Assembly (NCBI GenBank): GCA_007128515.1
Contig: SKXI01000308.1
Span: 1-5,291, forward strand
Direction: 5' to 3'
Length of the DNA stretch: 5,291 nucleotides
From: Halococcaceae archaeon
GTDB lineage: Archaea > Halobacteriota > Halobacteria > Halobacteriales > Halalkalicoccaceae
Under the pieces are notes generated by a model, which saw nothing but the letters and a program-made list of their open reading frames with translations, was not told where the DNA came from and ran no database searches. The position numbers and the translations under genes were made by a program. Shown piece after piece: positions 4,783-5,291 of the stretch. Positions within the stretch are counted from its first letter, which is position 1; every line of letters starts with the position of its first letter.

Positions 4783-5291
4783 TCCACCCGGTAGATCACG
4801 ACCTCGCCGAACTCCCCCTCCACCTCGACACCGGAAAGCTCATCGAACGCACGTATCTCGTATCTCTCCCGTTCCTCGGGGCCCACGTATACGTACTCGA
4901 CGTCGTAGGCGTCGAGCAACGCGAGCCGTTCGACCGGCTCACCCTCGTAGATCGTCTCGACGTCGGCGACGCGGGCGTGGTAGGTCGCGGGATCGCGGTA
5001 GCCGGTCTGGTGTGCCCAGCCCGCGACGGTCGGGACGCCGGTGAGGCTCGAGGGAGCGTTCACCCAGCGGTAGATCCCCGACTCGTGCGTGCCGGGGGCG
5101 CTCACGATCGTCGGCTGTCCCTCTCGCTCGTCGAGCCAGGCGATCGCCTCGGCCTCCTCCGGGTGCTGTTCGGCGACGAACGCCGTCGCGTCGAGCGTGT
5201 TCCCGTCGTACGTCGACACGTGGTTCGCGAGCGCGAACGGTGCGTAGAGCCCCGACGCAGCGACCACGAGGACGACGCCGACCGTGAGGGC
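4779..5291 (-). CDS. Large membrane protein, DUF2298/YYY-like, C-terminal part only
   Basis: The minus strand stays open from the right edge to the TAG at 4779-4781, giving the last 170 residues. It begins with the end of a transmembrane helix (ALTVGVVLVVAASGLYAPFAL) and continues as a soluble domain. That domain has EEAEAIAWLDEREGQPTIVS, a GIYRWVNAPSSLTGVPTVAGW segment, and DAYDVEYVYVGPEERERY. This arrangement is what I know from the C-terminus of the large multi-helix DUF2298 (Chlor_Arch_YYY) proteins, which resemble glycosyltransferases with a membrane-embedded catalytic part and are about 700-800 residues long. The catalytic region would be off the right edge. A GTG at 5265-5267 could pass for a start, but the frame continues upstream as hydrophobic sequence, so I treat the gene as truncated by the window. 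Assignment to the family is likely; its reaction is unknown. Confidence 0.82.
   Translation of the reverse strand, partial: ALTVGVVLVVAASGLYAPFALANHVSTYDGNTLDATAFVAEQHPEEAEAIAWLDEREGQPTIVSAPGTHESGIYRWVNAPSSLTGVPTVAGWAHQTGYRDPATYHARVADVETIYEGEPVERLALLDAYDVEYVYVGPEERERYEIRAFDELSGVEVEGEFGEVVIYRVD

Noticed and set aside
5265..5267. GTG as start of a separate 162-residue protein
   Set aside because: The frame stays open to the window edge and upstream codons extend the same hydrophobic helix, so this is an internal valine of a truncated gene.
1..5291. CRISPR array, insertion sequence or phage genes
   Set aside because: No regularly spaced repeats, transposase, integrase or terminal inverted repeats were seen.

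Overview
The window is chromosomal DNA of a halophilic archaeon (class Halobacteria). It carries a ribosomal protein L44e gene, has very acidic predicted proteins and mostly GC-rich codons, shows TATA-like elements about 25 bp upstream of start codons (leaderless genes), and encodes a Tat-type lipoprotein. The species cannot be named from the sequence alone.

Layout, left to right. (1) 1-198, minus: the N-terminal two thirds of ribosomal protein L44e, running off the left edge. (2) 199-687: an intergenic stretch with a likely L44e promoter and no supported gene. (3) 688-1764, minus: a two-gene unit, an acidic Tat lipoprotein with two related C-terminal domains followed by an 87-residue membrane protein. 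(4) 1765-2042: the lipoprotein promoter, then non-coding DNA with hairpins. (5) 2043-2651: two small MoaD/ThiS/SAMP-type beta-grasp genes, divergent and 51 bp apart. (6) 2766-4430, minus: a full-length aldehyde:ferredoxin oxidoreductase (AOR) family enzyme. (7) 4516-4782, plus: a conserved haloarchaeal protein of 88 residues. (8) 4779-5291, minus: the C-terminal part of a large membrane protein resembling the DUF2298/Chlor_Arch_YYY family, cut by the right edge.

The most interesting part is 2043-4430. An AOR needs a tungsten- or molybdenum-bound pyranopterin, and MoaD-type proteins donate the dithiolene sulfur for that cofactor; in haloarchaea the same fold also serves as ubiquitin-like modifiers (SAMPs). 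Neither MoaD-like protein here ends in the usual exposed Gly-Gly. One ends Gly-Gly-Ser-Gly and the other has Arg-Glu where Gly-Gly would align. This suggests a processed sulfur carrier or modifier paired with a non-conjugatable paralogue, next to their probable client enzyme. A near-perfect palindrome lies across the AOR start codon, a good place for an operator. These links are inferred from sequence and proximity and are not proven.
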